NCBI RefSeq assembly: GCF_018437225.1
Contig: NZ_JAAMFI010000002.1
Coordinates: 1-64,000, forward strand
Origin: Fructobacillus papyriferae
Lineage (GTDB): Bacteria; Bacillota; Bacilli; Lactobacillales; Lactobacillaceae
DNA: 64,000 bases
Direction of reading: 5' to 3'
Shown: piece after piece, positions 47,514 through 56,170 of the stretch
Numbering within the stretch: position 1 is the first letter of the stretch
How the letters are laid out: every line of letters begins with the position of its first letter
Made by a program: the position numbers and the translations under genes
The notes under the pieces: generated by a model
The model's input: the letters and a program-made list of their open reading frames with translations, nothing else
Database searches by the model: none
What the model was told of the DNA's origin: nothing

Positions 47514-47651
47514 ATTGGATTGGATTGTCTTTTATATTTTCTTATCGATTATTTAATCAGGATTTAAACTTTAAAGGCGTATCATATGAGATAAGAGTAA
47601 TTTCGAAGAATTGGTATTTTTCGAAATGAGTCATAGCAAAGGAGAATATCA

Positions 47652-48611
47652 ATGACGATAAAAAATAAATTGTTGTTCGCTGCTGGATTAGCAGGTTCGG
47701 TGGCTTTGGGCCACCAAGCTGCTTCTGCTGACCAAGTTCAACAACACACGATTAAGTCTGGAGAGACGTTGTCAGCGATTGCCAAGTTGTATAACACAAC
47801 TGTTGCGCAATTAGCAGAGGATAATCATATCCAAAACGTGAACCAAATTTATGCGGGTGAGAACCTGGTAATTGGCCAAGCCGCTTCAGAAAACGATGCT
47901 TCAGAAAAAGCGTCAGCAAAAGCTTCAACAACGGAGGATCAGTCGACTGGTTCGTACACTGTTAAGTCTGGTGATAACTTGTGGACTTTGGCCCAGCGCT
48001 TCAATACAAGCGTTTCAAACTTGGCTTCTTGGAATAACATTCAAAACCCCAACCAGCTTTCAGTTGGTCAGGTATTAAAGACGGCAGCAGCTTCATCAGC
48101 TGTTGAAAACCAAGAGAACAGTCAAAACACTGATTCACAAAGCATGGCCGACTCACAGGCCCAAGCCGATTCTGCCGCTGCCCAAAGTCAAGCAGAAGCA
48201 CAAGCCGCAGCGCAAGCCCAAGCAGATGCCGAGGCCAAAGCAAAGGCTGACCAAGCCGCTGCTCAATCTCAGGCGCAAGCTGAAGCCGAAGCTCAGGCTA
48301 AAGCTCAGTCAGAAGCAGCTGCTGCAAAGGCCGCAGCTGATGCGGAAGCTGCTCAGTCAAATAGTAATGATAATGCGGAACAAGATGCCTTGAACACCAT
48401 TATCATGAAAGAATCTGGTGGTAACGTAAATGCCCGAAACGGTGTTTACTTTGGAATTGGCCAGTTATCACCAAGTTTGCGTGCGAAGTATGGTGTGTTT
48501 GACAGCACCGACTATCAAGCACAGTTGCGTGCCATGAAGCAGTATATTGCGGATCGCTACGGTTCAGCACAAGCTGCTTTGCAACACCACCGTGACTTCA
48601 ATTGGTATTAA
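47652..48611 (+). CDS. secreted LysM peptidoglycan-binding protein with transglycosylase-like C-terminus
   Basis: A 319-residue wall protein. A signal peptide (MTIKNKLLFAAGLAGSVALG, cleavage after ASA at about 26) is followed by LysM 1 (HTIKSGETLSAIAKLYNTT), a Ser/Ala spacer, LysM 2 (YTVKSGDNLWTLAQRFNTS), a low-complexity Gln/Ala/Lys-rich linker (about 155-245) and a C-terminal domain with IIMKESGGNVNARNG, resembling the catalytic glutamate region of aggregation-promoting-factor or SLT-like muramidases. It probably remodels or decorates cell wall. AAAGGAG before the ATG. Confidence 0.88.
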   Translation: MTIKNKLLFAAGLAGSVALGHQAASADQVQQHTIKSGETLSAIAKLYNTTVAQLAEDNHIQNVNQIYAGENLVIGQAASENDASEKASAKASTTEDQSTGSYTVKSGDNLWTLAQRFNTSVSNLASWNNIQNPNQLSVGQVLKTAAASSAVENQENSQNTDSQSMADSQAQADSAAAQSQAEAQAAAQAQADAEAKAKADQAAAQSQAQAEAEAQAKAQSEAAAAKAAADAEAAQSNSNDNAEQDALNTIIMKESGGNVNARNGVYFGIGQLSPSLRAKYGVFDSTDYQAQLRAMKQYIADRYGSAQAALQHHRDFNWY

Positions 48612-48635
48612 AATAAAAATTTTTTATTTTTTCTA

Positions 48636-48665
48636 TTGACGGACTAAGCGTCAGCTTGCTATACT
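48636..48665 (+). promoter_or_regulatory. tRNA-Glu promoter
   Basis: -35 TTGACG (48636-48641), 18-base spacer, -10 TATACT (48660-48665). Confidence 0.75.
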
Positions 48666-48707
48666 AACATAGTTGTTTGATAGCGATATGAAACAACAAC
48701 TGACCAT

Positions 48708-48779
48708 GGCCCGTTGGTCAAGTGGCTAAGACGCTGCCCTTTCACGGCGGAATCGAGAGTTCGATTCTCTCACGGGCTA
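48708..48779 (+). tRNA. tRNA-Glu (TTC)
   Basis: A 72-base cloverleaf. Acceptor GGCCCGT / ACGGGCT (first pair G-U), anticodon loop CTTTCAC with anticodon TTC, T arm AGAGTTCGATTCTCT, discriminator A; CCA not encoded. Confidence 0.96.
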
Positions 48780-48784
48780 CTAAA

Positions 48785-48822
48785 GAGGTTTCACATCATT
48801 TATTGGTGTGAAGCCTTTTTTG
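48785..48822 (+). terminator. terminator after tRNA-Glu
   Basis: AGG-TTCACATCA / TTGGTGTGAA-CCT hairpin followed by T6. Confidence 0.85.
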
Positions 48823-48851
48823 TTTGCATTCGACAGGATACCGATAAATAA

Positions 48852-48871
48852 AAAAGCCCAGGGGGGCTTTA
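48852..48871 (-). terminator. terminator of the ketopantoate reductase-like gene
   Basis: AAAGCCC / GGGCTTT with a four-base loop, read leftwards into a T tract; it overlaps the stop codon. Confidence 0.65.
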
Positions 48872-49855
48872 GTTTGAACCGGATAATTGGTTAATTGGCG
48901 GGTTAAACTGACGCATTGCTTCTGCCAAGTGAACCAAATTGGTAATGAAACGCTGGGTGGGCGCAGAACGGCCATTTGCCTCAGCTAGGTCAGCAATCCA
49001 ACCGTTAATGTAATCGACTTCTGTTGGGCGGTTTTTAACAAAGTCTTGGTACATGGAAGGGAAGTGGAGGGGCACGACTTCACGAGCGACGTAATCGACT
49101 TGGACAAGCATCTCTTCTCTTGTTTCAAGTAGGGTGATGCCGGCTGCTTGGGCCGCATCGTAAGCTTCATCTACCAGCGGTTTTGCAATCGTCGGTACGA
49201 ATTGATCGTAAGATAATAAGTCACCCATTCGAGCTTGAAACATGGTAGCAATCGAGTTTTCAACAGCGTTGAAGAAAACCTTAGTTAGCAGGGTGCCCAT
49301 AAAGTTATCGGAATAGCTTGGGTTTAAGTGAGCCGCCTGAAAGTCCTCTAGAATCGCTTTGGTTTCTGCTGTTTTTTGACCAGAAAGATTTGAGTAGGCT
49401 GAACGACCGCTGTTTTCTTTGCCAATAAAGTCGACATCACCAAAATCATTTAAAATGGTGGCGATCATGGCCGTTCCACCAATGATTTTGTCGTCGTCGA
49501 AGTAACTTTGCAACTTTTCAATGTGGCCCATTCCGTTCATCGCACCAACCGCCACTTGATGCGCCATAAAGTGGGGCGCCAAACGCGTTAAGGTTTCGCC
49601 CAATTGCATCTGCTTCATGAAAAAGATCCAAACGTCGGGCTCGCCAGTGTATTCTTCCGGCGAGTAAATGTTGACAAAAACCGGGTGTTTATCTTGATGA
49701 TCACGAGATTGAAAGACTAGCTCTCCCTGGCCCTTAATTTTTTCAAGAGAGGCTTTTGTTGGCTCGATAAAATCAACTGATTGACCAGCTACTTCTTGAA
49801 GTAACAACCCATAACGCAACCCCATGGCACCTGCACCGACAACGGCATATTTCAT
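48869..49855 (-). CDS. ketopantoate reductase family protein (PanE/ApbA)
   Basis: A 328-residue NADPH-dependent reductase. N-terminal Rossmann motif VVGAGAMGLRYGLLLQ, catalytic lysine in TLLTKVFFNAVENSIATM, and the C-terminal substrate site around RPTEVDYINGWIADLA. Family members reduce 2-dehydropantoate to pantoate for coenzyme A. Paralogues with other 2-oxo acid substrates are common, so the substrate is not certain. Single gene, leftward. Confidence 0.85.
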   Translation of the reverse strand: MKYAVVGAGAMGLRYGLLLQEVAGQSVDFIEPTKASLEKIKGQGELVFQSRDHQDKHPVFVNIYSPEEYTGEPDVWIFFMKQMQLGETLTRLAPHFMAHQVAVGAMNGMGHIEKLQSYFDDDKIIGGTAMIATILNDFGDVDFIGKENSGRSAYSNLSGQKTAETKAILEDFQAAHLNPSYSDNFMGTLLTKVFFNAVENSIATMFQARMGDLLSYDQFVPTIAKPLVDEAYDAAQAAGITLLETREEMLVQVDYVAREVVPLHFPSMYQDFVKNRPTEVDYINGWIADLAEANGRSAPTQRFITNLVHLAEAMRQFNPPINQLSGSN

Positions 49856-49985
49856 ATAAAAGCCTCCTTTTATTAAAAGTTTATTATATTATTCTAATAA
49901 TATACCAATAACAAAGCCGGCCTGCAAGGAAAGAGACAATTCGTTATAATAAAGGAGTTAGAAAATAAAGGGAATTCACTCACTT

Positions 49986-51002
49986 ATGGAAAAAGAAATC
50001 TATCTGACCGGTGATCGTCCAACCGGTAAATTACATATTGGGCACTACATTGGTTCATTGAAGAACCGTGTTGCCATGCAAAACGAAGGGGTCTACGATC
50101 CTTATATCATGATTGCTGATACGCAGGCTTTTACCGACAATGCGCGTGATCCAGAAAAAATCCAACGCTCTTTGGCAGAGGTCGCTTTGGATTATTTGGC
50201 TGTCGGAATTGACCCAAGCAAGTCAACGATTTTCGTCCAGTCGCAAATTCCGGCTTTAGCCGAGTTGACCATGTATTATATGAACTTGGTTTCGTTGGGC
50301 CGTTTGGAACGCAACCCAACGGTTAAAACGGAGATTAAACAAAAGGGCTTTGGTGAAAGTATTCCGGCTGGCTTCTTGACCTATCCAGTCTCACAAGCTG
50401 CTGACATTACGCTTTTCAAGGCAACGAAAGTGCCGGTTGGGGATGATCAAAAACCCATGATCGAGCAAACCAGAGAATTGGTTCGCTCTTTCAACAATGC
50501 TTATGACACTGACATTTTGGTGGAGCCAGAAGGCGTCTTCCCACCAAAGGGACAGGGCCGCTTGCCTGGTATTGACGGAAATGCCAAGATGTCAAAGTCA
50601 TTGAACAACGGGATTTACCTGTCGGATGACGCCCAAACGCTGGCTAAAAAGGTGAAGGCCATGTATACGGACCCCACCCACGTTCGTGTAGACGATCCTG
50701 GACACGTGGAAGGCAACGTTGTCTTCACTTATTTGGATATTTTTGATCCAGATAAGCAGCGTGTCCAAGAATTGAAAGAACATTATCAACGCGGTGGCTT
50801 AGGCGATATGAAATTAAAAAAGCACCTACTTGATGTGATGGAAGCCGAATTGGCACCGATTCGTGAGCGTCGTGCTGAACTGGCAAAGGATATGCCGGCT
50901 ATTTTGAAGATGCTTCAAGAAGGCTCCGAAAAGGCTAATGCTAAGGCCGAAGAGACCATGGCGCAAGTCCGCGCTGCAATGGGCATTAATTACTTTGATT
51001 AA
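49986..51002 (+). CDS. trpS: tryptophanyl-tRNA synthetase
   Basis: A 338-residue class I synthetase. HIGH motif [13 protein letters not shown], tRNA and substrate contact [20 protein letters not shown] motif [17 protein letters not shown] at 49945-49950 with a short leader; no T-box is present, unlike tyrS. Confidence 0.97.
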   Translation: MEKEIYLTGDRPTGKLHIGHYIGSLKNRVAMQNEGVYDPYIMIADTQAFTDNARDPEKIQRSLAEVALDYLAVGIDPSKSTIFVQSQIPALAELTMYYMNLVSLGRLERNPTVKTEIKQKGFGESIPAGFLTYPVSQAADITLFKATKVPVGDDQKPMIEQTRELVRSFNNAYDTDILVEPEGVFPPKGQGRLPGIDGNAKMSKSLNNGIYLSDDAQTLAKKVKAMYTDPTHVRVDDPGHVEGNVVFTYLDIFDPDKQRVQELKEHYQRGGLGDMKLKKHLLDVMEAELAPIRERRAELAKDMPAILKMLQEGSEKANAKAEETMAQVRAAMGINYFD

Positions 51003-51038
51003 TGTTGTTGGCTACACTATAGGAAAGGTCGCAATTTC

Positions 51039-51692
51039 TTGATTTATCCATTGAAAAAAAGACGCTTTTTACCTGTCTTTGCTTTGTTTGCTTTTGTTGT
51101 ACTCTCCGTCATGCTGCGTTTTAGCAGTTCGATTCTGACCCTTTTGGATGCAGTGGTTTCGATTGGAATCCAAGCAGTGGCCACGTCAAAAATCGGCGGC
51201 CTGCTCATTCCAGCTTACTTCTTTAAAAACTTCTGGGTAGTTTGGATTGCCATTATGATCTGGGCCGTCTTTCTTCGCCTACTCGGTTTTAAAGTTGGTT
51301 TTTGGTGGTCGTTAGCCTCCGCTTCAATTTTAATTGTTATTACCTGGGGATGGTCGCTTTTGACTTTCTTTTACTGGGATGGTGGTCCGATCATGGTGCA
51401 AAACATGCCTGCTGTGGCTAATGTTTTGTGGGCCTTTCTTTTTTACCAAATTCAGCAAATTTTGGTAGTTCGTTTGCCGCTTTTGGCTTGGGTAAAACAA
51501 GCCATTGGCGCTTTGATGGTCATTGCTTGGCTCTTCATGGCCGCGGCATCGATTGTTGAATATGACTTGTCGGCAACGACATTGGTTGGTTCCGCACTTT
51601 TTGGTTATGCCTTCTTCCGTGTTTTGGCCATGCTCTACATCCGTCAAGGAAAGCGTTGGCAGCAATTCTTTGGTGTTGACGGTAAAATCTAG
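51039..51692 (+). CDS. multi-spanning membrane protein, unknown
   Basis: A 217-residue protein with about five to six hydrophobic helices (FALFAFVVLSVMLRF, FWVVWIAIMIWAVFLRLLGF, GFWWSLASASILIVITWGW, and so on). It starts at TTG 51039 with AGGAAAGG ten bases upstream. It ends in a short basic-rich cytoplasmic tail (RQGKRWQQFFGVDGKI). It is 36 bases after trpS and may be co-transcribed. I do not recognise the family. Confidence 0.7.
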   Translation: MIYPLKKRRFLPVFALFAFVVLSVMLRFSSSILTLLDAVVSIGIQAVATSKIGGLLIPAYFFKNFWVVWIAIMIWAVFLRLLGFKVGFWWSLASASILIVITWGWSLLTFFYWDGGPIMVQNMPAVANVLWAFLFYQIQQILVVRLPLLAWVKQAIGALMVIAWLFMAAASIVEYDLSATTLVGSALFGYAFFRVLAMLYIRQGKRWQQFFGVDGKI

Positions 51693-51704
51693 TTGTGCTA
51701 TTCT

Positions 51705-51945
51705 AAGTGCAACAAACAAAGAGGTTGCAACCAAGATGAGTTGCACCGGTGAGTCCGCCCAGGACTAAGACCCGGTGTGAAAGGCGCGGTTGCCGAAAGG
51801 ATTAGACGGGGCAGTCTAAGACCTTGGGACAGCAGGAAAGACCTGTTGGACTGTCGTTTTTTGAAACGGTGCGCTTTGCTATCATTTATTCAATTATGAT
51901 GACAGACCGACTCTTTGTTTTTAGACAAGAGTCGGTTTTTTGCTT
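51705..51945 (+). promoter_or_regulatory. lysine riboswitch (L-box) with terminator
   Basis: The leader of lysP contains L-box core elements in order: AAAGAGGTTGCAACCAAGA, GAGTTGCACCGG, GTGTGAAAGGCGCGGTTGCC followed by GAAAGG, and CTTGGGACAGCAGG near 51830. A terminator follows (ACCGACTCTT / AAGAGTCGGT with T6, 51908-51944). Lysine binding should favour the terminator and shut off the permease. Confidence 0.88.
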
Positions 51946-51973
51946 GTTAATAACAAACGGGAGGTTTTTGCCC

Positions 51974-53413
51974 ATGGCAGAAACAGATGCAAATTCAATG
52001 AAACAACAGCTGAAGACGCGGCACGTGTCGATGATTGCACTTGGTGGCTCGATTGGAACGGGGCTCTTCTTGACCTCCGGCTCATCGGTTGCTCAAGCGG
52101 GACCATTCGGGGCCATCGCTGCCTACATCGCGATCGGCATCATGGTCTACTTCTTGATGACCTCGCTGGGTGAAATGGCGACCTTTGCGCCGACGTCTGG
52201 TTCCTTTGCTGAATACGGAAACCGTTTCGTCGACCCTGCCTTTGGCTTTGCTTTAGGTTGGAACTACTGGTTCAACTGGGCAATCACTTTGGCGGTTGAC
52301 ACGGTAACAGTCGGGCTGGTCGCGCAATTTTGGCTGCCTCAGGTGCCATCCTGGATTTTCTCGGCCATCGCCTTGACCCTGATCTTCTTAATCAACCTTT
52401 TCTCCGTCAAAACCTTCGGTGAAACGGAGTTTTGGTTGTCTTTGATCAAGGTCGTGACGATTTCCTTCTTCCTCTTCATCGGCGTTTTGGCCATCTTTGG
52501 TATCATTCACTCCGATGTCGACGTGATGAAGAACCTGAACGTTGGCCAACACGGCTTTGTTGGCGGTTGGCAGGGCGTCCTGTCCGTCTTTGTTGTCGCT
52601 GGGTTCTCTTTTCAAGGAACCGAGCTGATCGGAATCACGGCTGGGGAGGCGAAAGATCCAAGCAAGTCCGTGCCAAAGGCCATCCACTCGGTCTTCTGGC
52701 GCATCTTGCTCTTCTACATCGGGGCCATCTTCGTGATTTCGGCTCTGGTCTACTACCAAGATCCACGCCTGATGTCATCGGCTGATTCTGGCAACGTGAT
52801 GATGTCGCCATTCACGATTGTATTCAAGAATGCCGGCATTGCCTTTGCGGCTTCTCTGATGAACGCGGTCATTTTGACCTCCGTTCTTTCAGCGGCTAAC
52901 TCCGGGACTTATGCCTCAACCCGTACGCTTTACTCCCTTGCTCAAAAGGGGCAGGCGCCCAAAATTTTCGGTCGCCTGACGAAAAACGGCGTCCCACTGG
53001 CTTCCTTGCTCTTGACCATGGCCGTCGGCCTGGTCGCCTTCACCTCTGAAATGAAGGGTGGCAACGTCGTCTACGGTTGGCTGGTTTCCGCCTCTGGTTT
53101 GACCGGCTTCCTGGCCTGGATGGGGATCGCCATTTCCCACCTGCGTTTCCGTCGGGCCTATGTTGCCCAAGGTAACAAGGTCGAAGACTTGATCTATAAG
53201 GCCAAGTGGTTCCCAGCCGGACCAATCATCGCTTTGGTGATGTCTTTGGCGGTCATCTGCTTGCAGGATCCGCAGTCCTTTGCTAACTGGCAGTGGGACA
53301 AGATTGCCGTGACCTACCTGTCCGTGCCGATCTTTGTCATCCCATACCTGGGCTACAAGATCATCAAAAAGACCAAGGTCGTCCCACTCAAAGAAGTGGA
53401 TTTGAAAGATTAA
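51974..53413 (+). CDS. lysP: lysine-specific amino acid permease LysP
   Basis: 479 residues from ATG 51974 (GGGAGG upstream). An APC-superfamily permease with 12 helices; the N-terminal signature is LKTRHVSMIALGGSIGTGLFLTSG in two overlapping parts, then FAPTSGSFAEYGNRFVDPAFGFALGWNYW and GEAKDPSKSVPKAI, all characteristic of LysP-like lysine:H+ symporters. The L-box leader upstream supports lysine as substrate. The sequence is notably G+C-rich. Its last 12 codons and terminator are duplicated at 57655-57748. Confidence 0.93.
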   Translation: MAETDANSMKQQLKTRHVSMIALGGSIGTGLFLTSGSSVAQAGPFGAIAAYIAIGIMVYFLMTSLGEMATFAPTSGSFAEYGNRFVDPAFGFALGWNYWFNWAITLAVDTVTVGLVAQFWLPQVPSWIFSAIALTLIFLINLFSVKTFGETEFWLSLIKVVTISFFLFIGVLAIFGIIHSDVDVMKNLNVGQHGFVGGWQGVLSVFVVAGFSFQGTELIGITAGEAKDPSKSVPKAIHSVFWRILLFYIGAIFVISALVYYQDPRLMSSADSGNVMMSPFTIVFKNAGIAFAASLMNAVILTSVLSAANSGTYASTRTLYSLAQKGQAPKIFGRLTKNGVPLASLLLTMAVGLVAFTSEMKGGNVVYGWLVSASGLTGFLAWMGIAISHLRFRRAYVAQGNKVEDLIYKAKWFPAGPIIALVMSLAVICLQDPQSFANWQWDKIAVTYLSVPIFVIPYLGYKIIKKTKVVPLKEVDLKD

Positions 53414-53471
53414 TGAATACAAAAACCGGGCGCTACCTAGTGTAGCGTCCGGTTTTAATTTGTTTAACGTT
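53378..53471 (+). repeat. left 94-bp direct repeat flanking the AT-rich island (lysP 3' end + terminator)
   Basis: Contains the last codons of lysP, its stop and the terminator AAAACCGG-CGCTA / TAGCG-CCGGTTTT. 79 bp (53378-53456) match 57655-57733 exactly; the next 15 bp match with two differences, up to TTAACGTT. Original copy with respect to lysP. Confidence 0.92.
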
Positions 53472-53535
53472 TAAGCGCTTGTTACTTAACTTTAATTTTT
53501 CGTAACATTCGATCGATAGTTAATTGGATTTTAAT

Positions 53536-53564
53536 TTGAATCAATTTAAACAAGATGATAAAGT
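53536..53564 (+). promoter_or_regulatory. candidate promoter of the AT-rich island operon
   Basis: TTGAAT (53536-53541), 17-base spacer, TAAAGT (53559-53564); GGGAGAG precedes the first gene. The -10 is imperfect. Confidence 0.5.
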
Positions 53565-53609
53565 GAATTTTGTTGTTTAGTATCACACAAAGTATTTTAG
53601 GGAGAGAAT

Positions 53610-54035
53610 ATGAACATTAAAAAGACGATTGCTTCACTTGTATTTATCGGTGCATTATTTTTTAGTATTAGCACACCAACTTATGCTTCCGGTTTTTGGG
53701 AAGGGTATTGGTTTACGCTTCGTGGCGGTCAAGATGAGTCGATGACCAGTGCACATTATCGCTCTACATCATCTTCTTCTAATCCTTGGGGGTTGGGAGT
53801 TTACCAATCAGATGAAGGAAATGGATCGTACTATACGGCATACTTATTAGGCCAAAAGAACGCTGCAGCAGCATCTCCAGAAGCGACCGCTTATACAGGA
53901 CCGGCTTATCCGTACGTTTATACTGGAACTTATTGGAATGCAAACAAAACAAATGTACGGATGGTGATGTTTAATCCAGAATGGACTTGGAATACGCCAC
54001 GTGTAACGGGCTCCTGGAATCACCAAGTTTGGTAA
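53610..54035 (+). CDS. secreted DUF2712-like protein, candidate export substrate/peptide of the island
   Basis: A 141-residue precursor with a clear signal peptide (MNIKKTIASLVFIGALFFS; cleavage expected after TYA at 26). The mature part, about 115 residues, is rich in Tyr, Trp, Ser, Thr and Asn and has no cysteine. The pattern HYRSTSSSSNPWGLGVYQSD followed by EGNGSYYTAYLL and a final VTGSWNHQVW resembles, from memory, the uncharacterised DUF2712 family of secreted Gram-positive proteins. It is the first gene of an operon that continues with membrane proteins and an ABC ATPase. A bacteriocin role is possible but unproven. Confidence 0.65.
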   Translation: MNIKKTIASLVFIGALFFSISTPTYASGFWEGYWFTLRGGQDESMTSAHYRSTSSSSNPWGLGVYQSDEGNGSYYTAYLLGQKNAAAASPEATAYTGPAYPYVYTGTYWNANKTNVRMVMFNPEWTWNTPRVTGSWNHQVW

Positions 54036-54042
54036 ATTTTAA

Positions 54043-54852
54043 ATGTTAAAGTATAGCATCCAAAGAATTCTTCATACGAAACGATTCTGGATTGTCCTAA
54101 TAGTGATGTCTGCGATCACGATAATTGATGCTATCGAACATGTCATCATATTAGGTGGTATTTCGTTAGCAAAGGTGTTTTGGTTAAATACTTTTATGGC
54201 CAGCAGCGTTGCTGGACCTTACGGGCATTTGTTGACAACATTCTTGCTTGGTTTGTTCCCAGTATGGTTGCTACTAGGCGTTGGATTTGTCGTCTCAACC
54301 GATTTTCGAAGTGGGCAATCTTATAATTTGGTAAGTCGAGTTGGTATCCCTACTTACATTAAATCGAATTATTATGCTGCAGCAATTTGTGGAGTTTTGC
54401 TTTACGTAATTCCTCTTATATTGAATTTGATTTTTGTAATAGTAATTCAATTTATAAATGTAAGGAAATCGGATTGCCGTATGGGCATGCTACAAGATCG
54501 TAGTCGCATACCAGATTTAGAAAAATATCATTTTTTGTGGTGGCAATTAGAAAATCCAGTACTTACATTTTTCATTTATTTGGTGCTTTTTCTTATAGTT
54601 GTCGTTTTAGTTTCTATGTTATTAGTATCTTTGACTCTAATTTTAAATCAATTTTTTCAAGTTTTGACAGTTGTAGTCCTGGCTTCGGTGCTTTTAGGTA
54701 GTCAACTGTTCAATATTGGAAGTTTACTGCAGACCTTTGCTTACTTACAGTACGCCAGCGATTGGATTCAAAGTTGGGTAATATTCATTGTAGCCCTGAT
54801 TGGCTTTAATGTTGCTATTTACTATTGGCAGCGCAAAGGAGAGTTGCAGTGA
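54043..54852 (+). CDS. ABC-2-like membrane protein 1 of the island
   Basis: A 269-residue polytopic protein with about six helices. It begins MLKYSIQRILHTKRFWIVLI, the usual cytoplasmic lead-in of ABC-2 permeases, and carries VSTDFRSGQSYNLVSRVG, matching the first cytoplasmic loop of such permeases. The loop between helices 3 and 4 has about 45 polar residues. Strongly AT-rich codon use. Seven bases after the secreted-protein gene; its TGA overlaps the GTG start of the next gene. Confidence 0.75.
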   Translation: MLKYSIQRILHTKRFWIVLIVMSAITIIDAIEHVIILGGISLAKVFWLNTFMASSVAGPYGHLLTTFLLGLFPVWLLLGVGFVVSTDFRSGQSYNLVSRVGIPTYIKSNYYAAAICGVLLYVIPLILNLIFVIVIQFINVRKSDCRMGMLQDRSRIPDLEKYHFLWWQLENPVLTFFIYLVLFLIVVVLVSMLLVSLTLILNQFFQVLTVVVLASVLLGSQLFNIGSLLQTFAYLQYASDWIQSWVIFIVALIGFNVAIYYWQRKGELQ

Positions 54853-55547
54853 TACGTGAACGGAAATTTATAATATCTACTGCAGCTTTATTTCTCATTC
54901 TGTCTTTGTTTTATTTGATAAGTATTCATTGGGCAGTTGTTAGTTACAATGACTGGACTGAGTATGAAGTAGTCTATGGTAGTTATTTTCAACTATGGAC
55001 TTGGCAATCGTTGCTGACAATTCTTGGAGGCCTTTATTGGATTGTAAACTATAAGTTATCAATTCAGAAATTGATTCGAAGTAATGAAAATGAAACTTTT
55101 CCAAATGTAGTAATACATAGAACCAGGCAGATTATTATATGCTATTGTTCTTTGTTTTATTTGGTTCCATACTTTAGATTGTTTTTTTTACATCCAACGG
55201 TAGAGGAGTTTTGTCAGTTTTCTTCAGTTTGGAGTTGCCAGGTTATATTGTATGCCTTAACGATGATTATAATGATCTACACTGTAATGATTGTATACAG
55301 TTACAAGCCGATGAACATTGTGTTTATTTTTTGTTCGGTCATGGTTATATTTACAGTTCTACTGCATGTTTGGCCATTTGAAAGTTCGATTTTTTCTGAT
55401 GTTCAAGTTACTGGCTATATTCGAGCAATACCTATTCAGCGCTTAATTTCAAAGACTGTTTATAGTGCTATTCTCATGTTTGTTATCATTCAGTATTTAC
55501 AACATTTTTTAAAGAAATTAATTAGGAGATGGGAATGGTTCGGATGA
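54849..55547 (+). CDS. membrane protein 2 of the island (DUF2705-like?)
   Basis: About 232 residues from GTG 54849 (AAGGAG six bases upstream; overlaps the previous stop). About six helices. Contains WIVNYKLSIQKLIRSNENETF and the aromatic segment IICYCSLFYLVPYFRLFF. It has the size and layout of small ABC-2-type or DUF2705-type membrane proteins, but I cannot assign it with certainty. It probably pairs with protein 1 and/or 3 and the ATPase. Confidence 0.65.
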   Translation: MIRERKFIISTAALFLILSLFYLISIHWAVVSYNDWTEYEVVYGSYFQLWTWQSLLTILGGLYWIVNYKLSIQKLIRSNENETFPNVVIHRTRQIIICYCSLFYLVPYFRLFFLHPTVEEFCQFSSVWSCQVILYALTMIIMIYTVMIVYSYKPMNIVFIFCSVMVIFTVLLHVWPFESSIFSDVQVTGYIRAIPIQRLISKTVYSAILMFVIIQYLQHFLKKLIRRWEWFG

Positions 55548-56170
55548 GCTGGAAGAACTTATTCACGATTTTTATAGTGATGATTCTTCTTTTTCAGATG
55601 CTCATTTATGGAAACGGAACTACAAGTTCGATAATTTATTTTGGAAACTATTTTTCCAAACCTATCATAATTAAAATAACTTACTTTGGATTACTCTTAT
55701 GCCCATTTACAATTTGCATTGGAGTAATGGAAGTTTGGCAAAGTGGATATTACTTAAATCGTTTGATCCGAGCGGAAAATGTTGGCACTTTGATAACGAA
55801 AACATATCTAAAAATCTTAACGCAAATCATGACCCCAATTTTCATTCTTGATTTAGGGGAACAGTTAATTATGGGTGGCTTTTTATATCTCCAAATCATT
55901 AGCTTGATTTCAATCTATAGTTTGTTATTGGGAATGTTTTTGATAGTAGATTTTCGATTTGGGTCTACTGTGGCTATTTTAATGGTTTCTCTGTATCTTT
56001 TAGTTGCTGTATTTTCGCCGTTTGAATGGCGTGTATTGGGCGCATTTGTTTTTAGAGAAACAGATGAAATGTGGTCTTTAGCTGCAATTTTAATTATTAC
56101 AGTTATAGAACTATGTTGGTTAAAAGAAATTATAAAACGTAAAGACTTTTTTGGAGAAGAATATGATTGA
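55535..56170 (+). CDS. membrane protein 3 of the island
   Basis: About 211 residues from ATG 55535, six bases after AGGAG; other in-frame ATGs are at 55529 and 55544. About six helices (SWKNLFTIFIVMILLFQMLI at the start). SGYYLNRLIRAENVGTLITK resembles a short cytoplasmic loop like that of proteins 1 and 2. It overlaps both neighbours, so the three membrane genes and the ATPase are translationally coupled. Function by itself unknown. Confidence 0.65.
   Translation: MVRMSWKNLFTIFIVMILLFQMLIYGNGTTSSIIYFGNYFSKPIIIKITYFGLLLCPFTICIGVMEVWQSGYYLNRLIRAENVGTLITKTYLKILTQIMTPIFILDLGEQLIMGGFLYLQIISLISIYSLLLGMFLIVDFRFGSTVAILMVSLYLLVAVFSPFEWRVLGAFVFRETDEMWSLAAILIITVIELCWLKEIIKRKDFFGEEYD

Noticed and set aside
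48120-48380. Short repeats resembling a tandem or CRISPR-like array
   Set aside because: They are the Gln/Ala/Lys codon repeats of the LysM protein linker; units are irregular and in frame.
49856-49985. A T-box leader for trpS
   Set aside because: The gap is only 130 bases and contains no T-box sequence or terminator.
53610-54035. Firm assignment as lactococcin 972-type bacteriocin
   Set aside because: Size, signal peptide and aromatic C-terminus are suggestive, but the family motif is not clear and no DUF1430-type immunity protein is present; DUF2712-like fits better.
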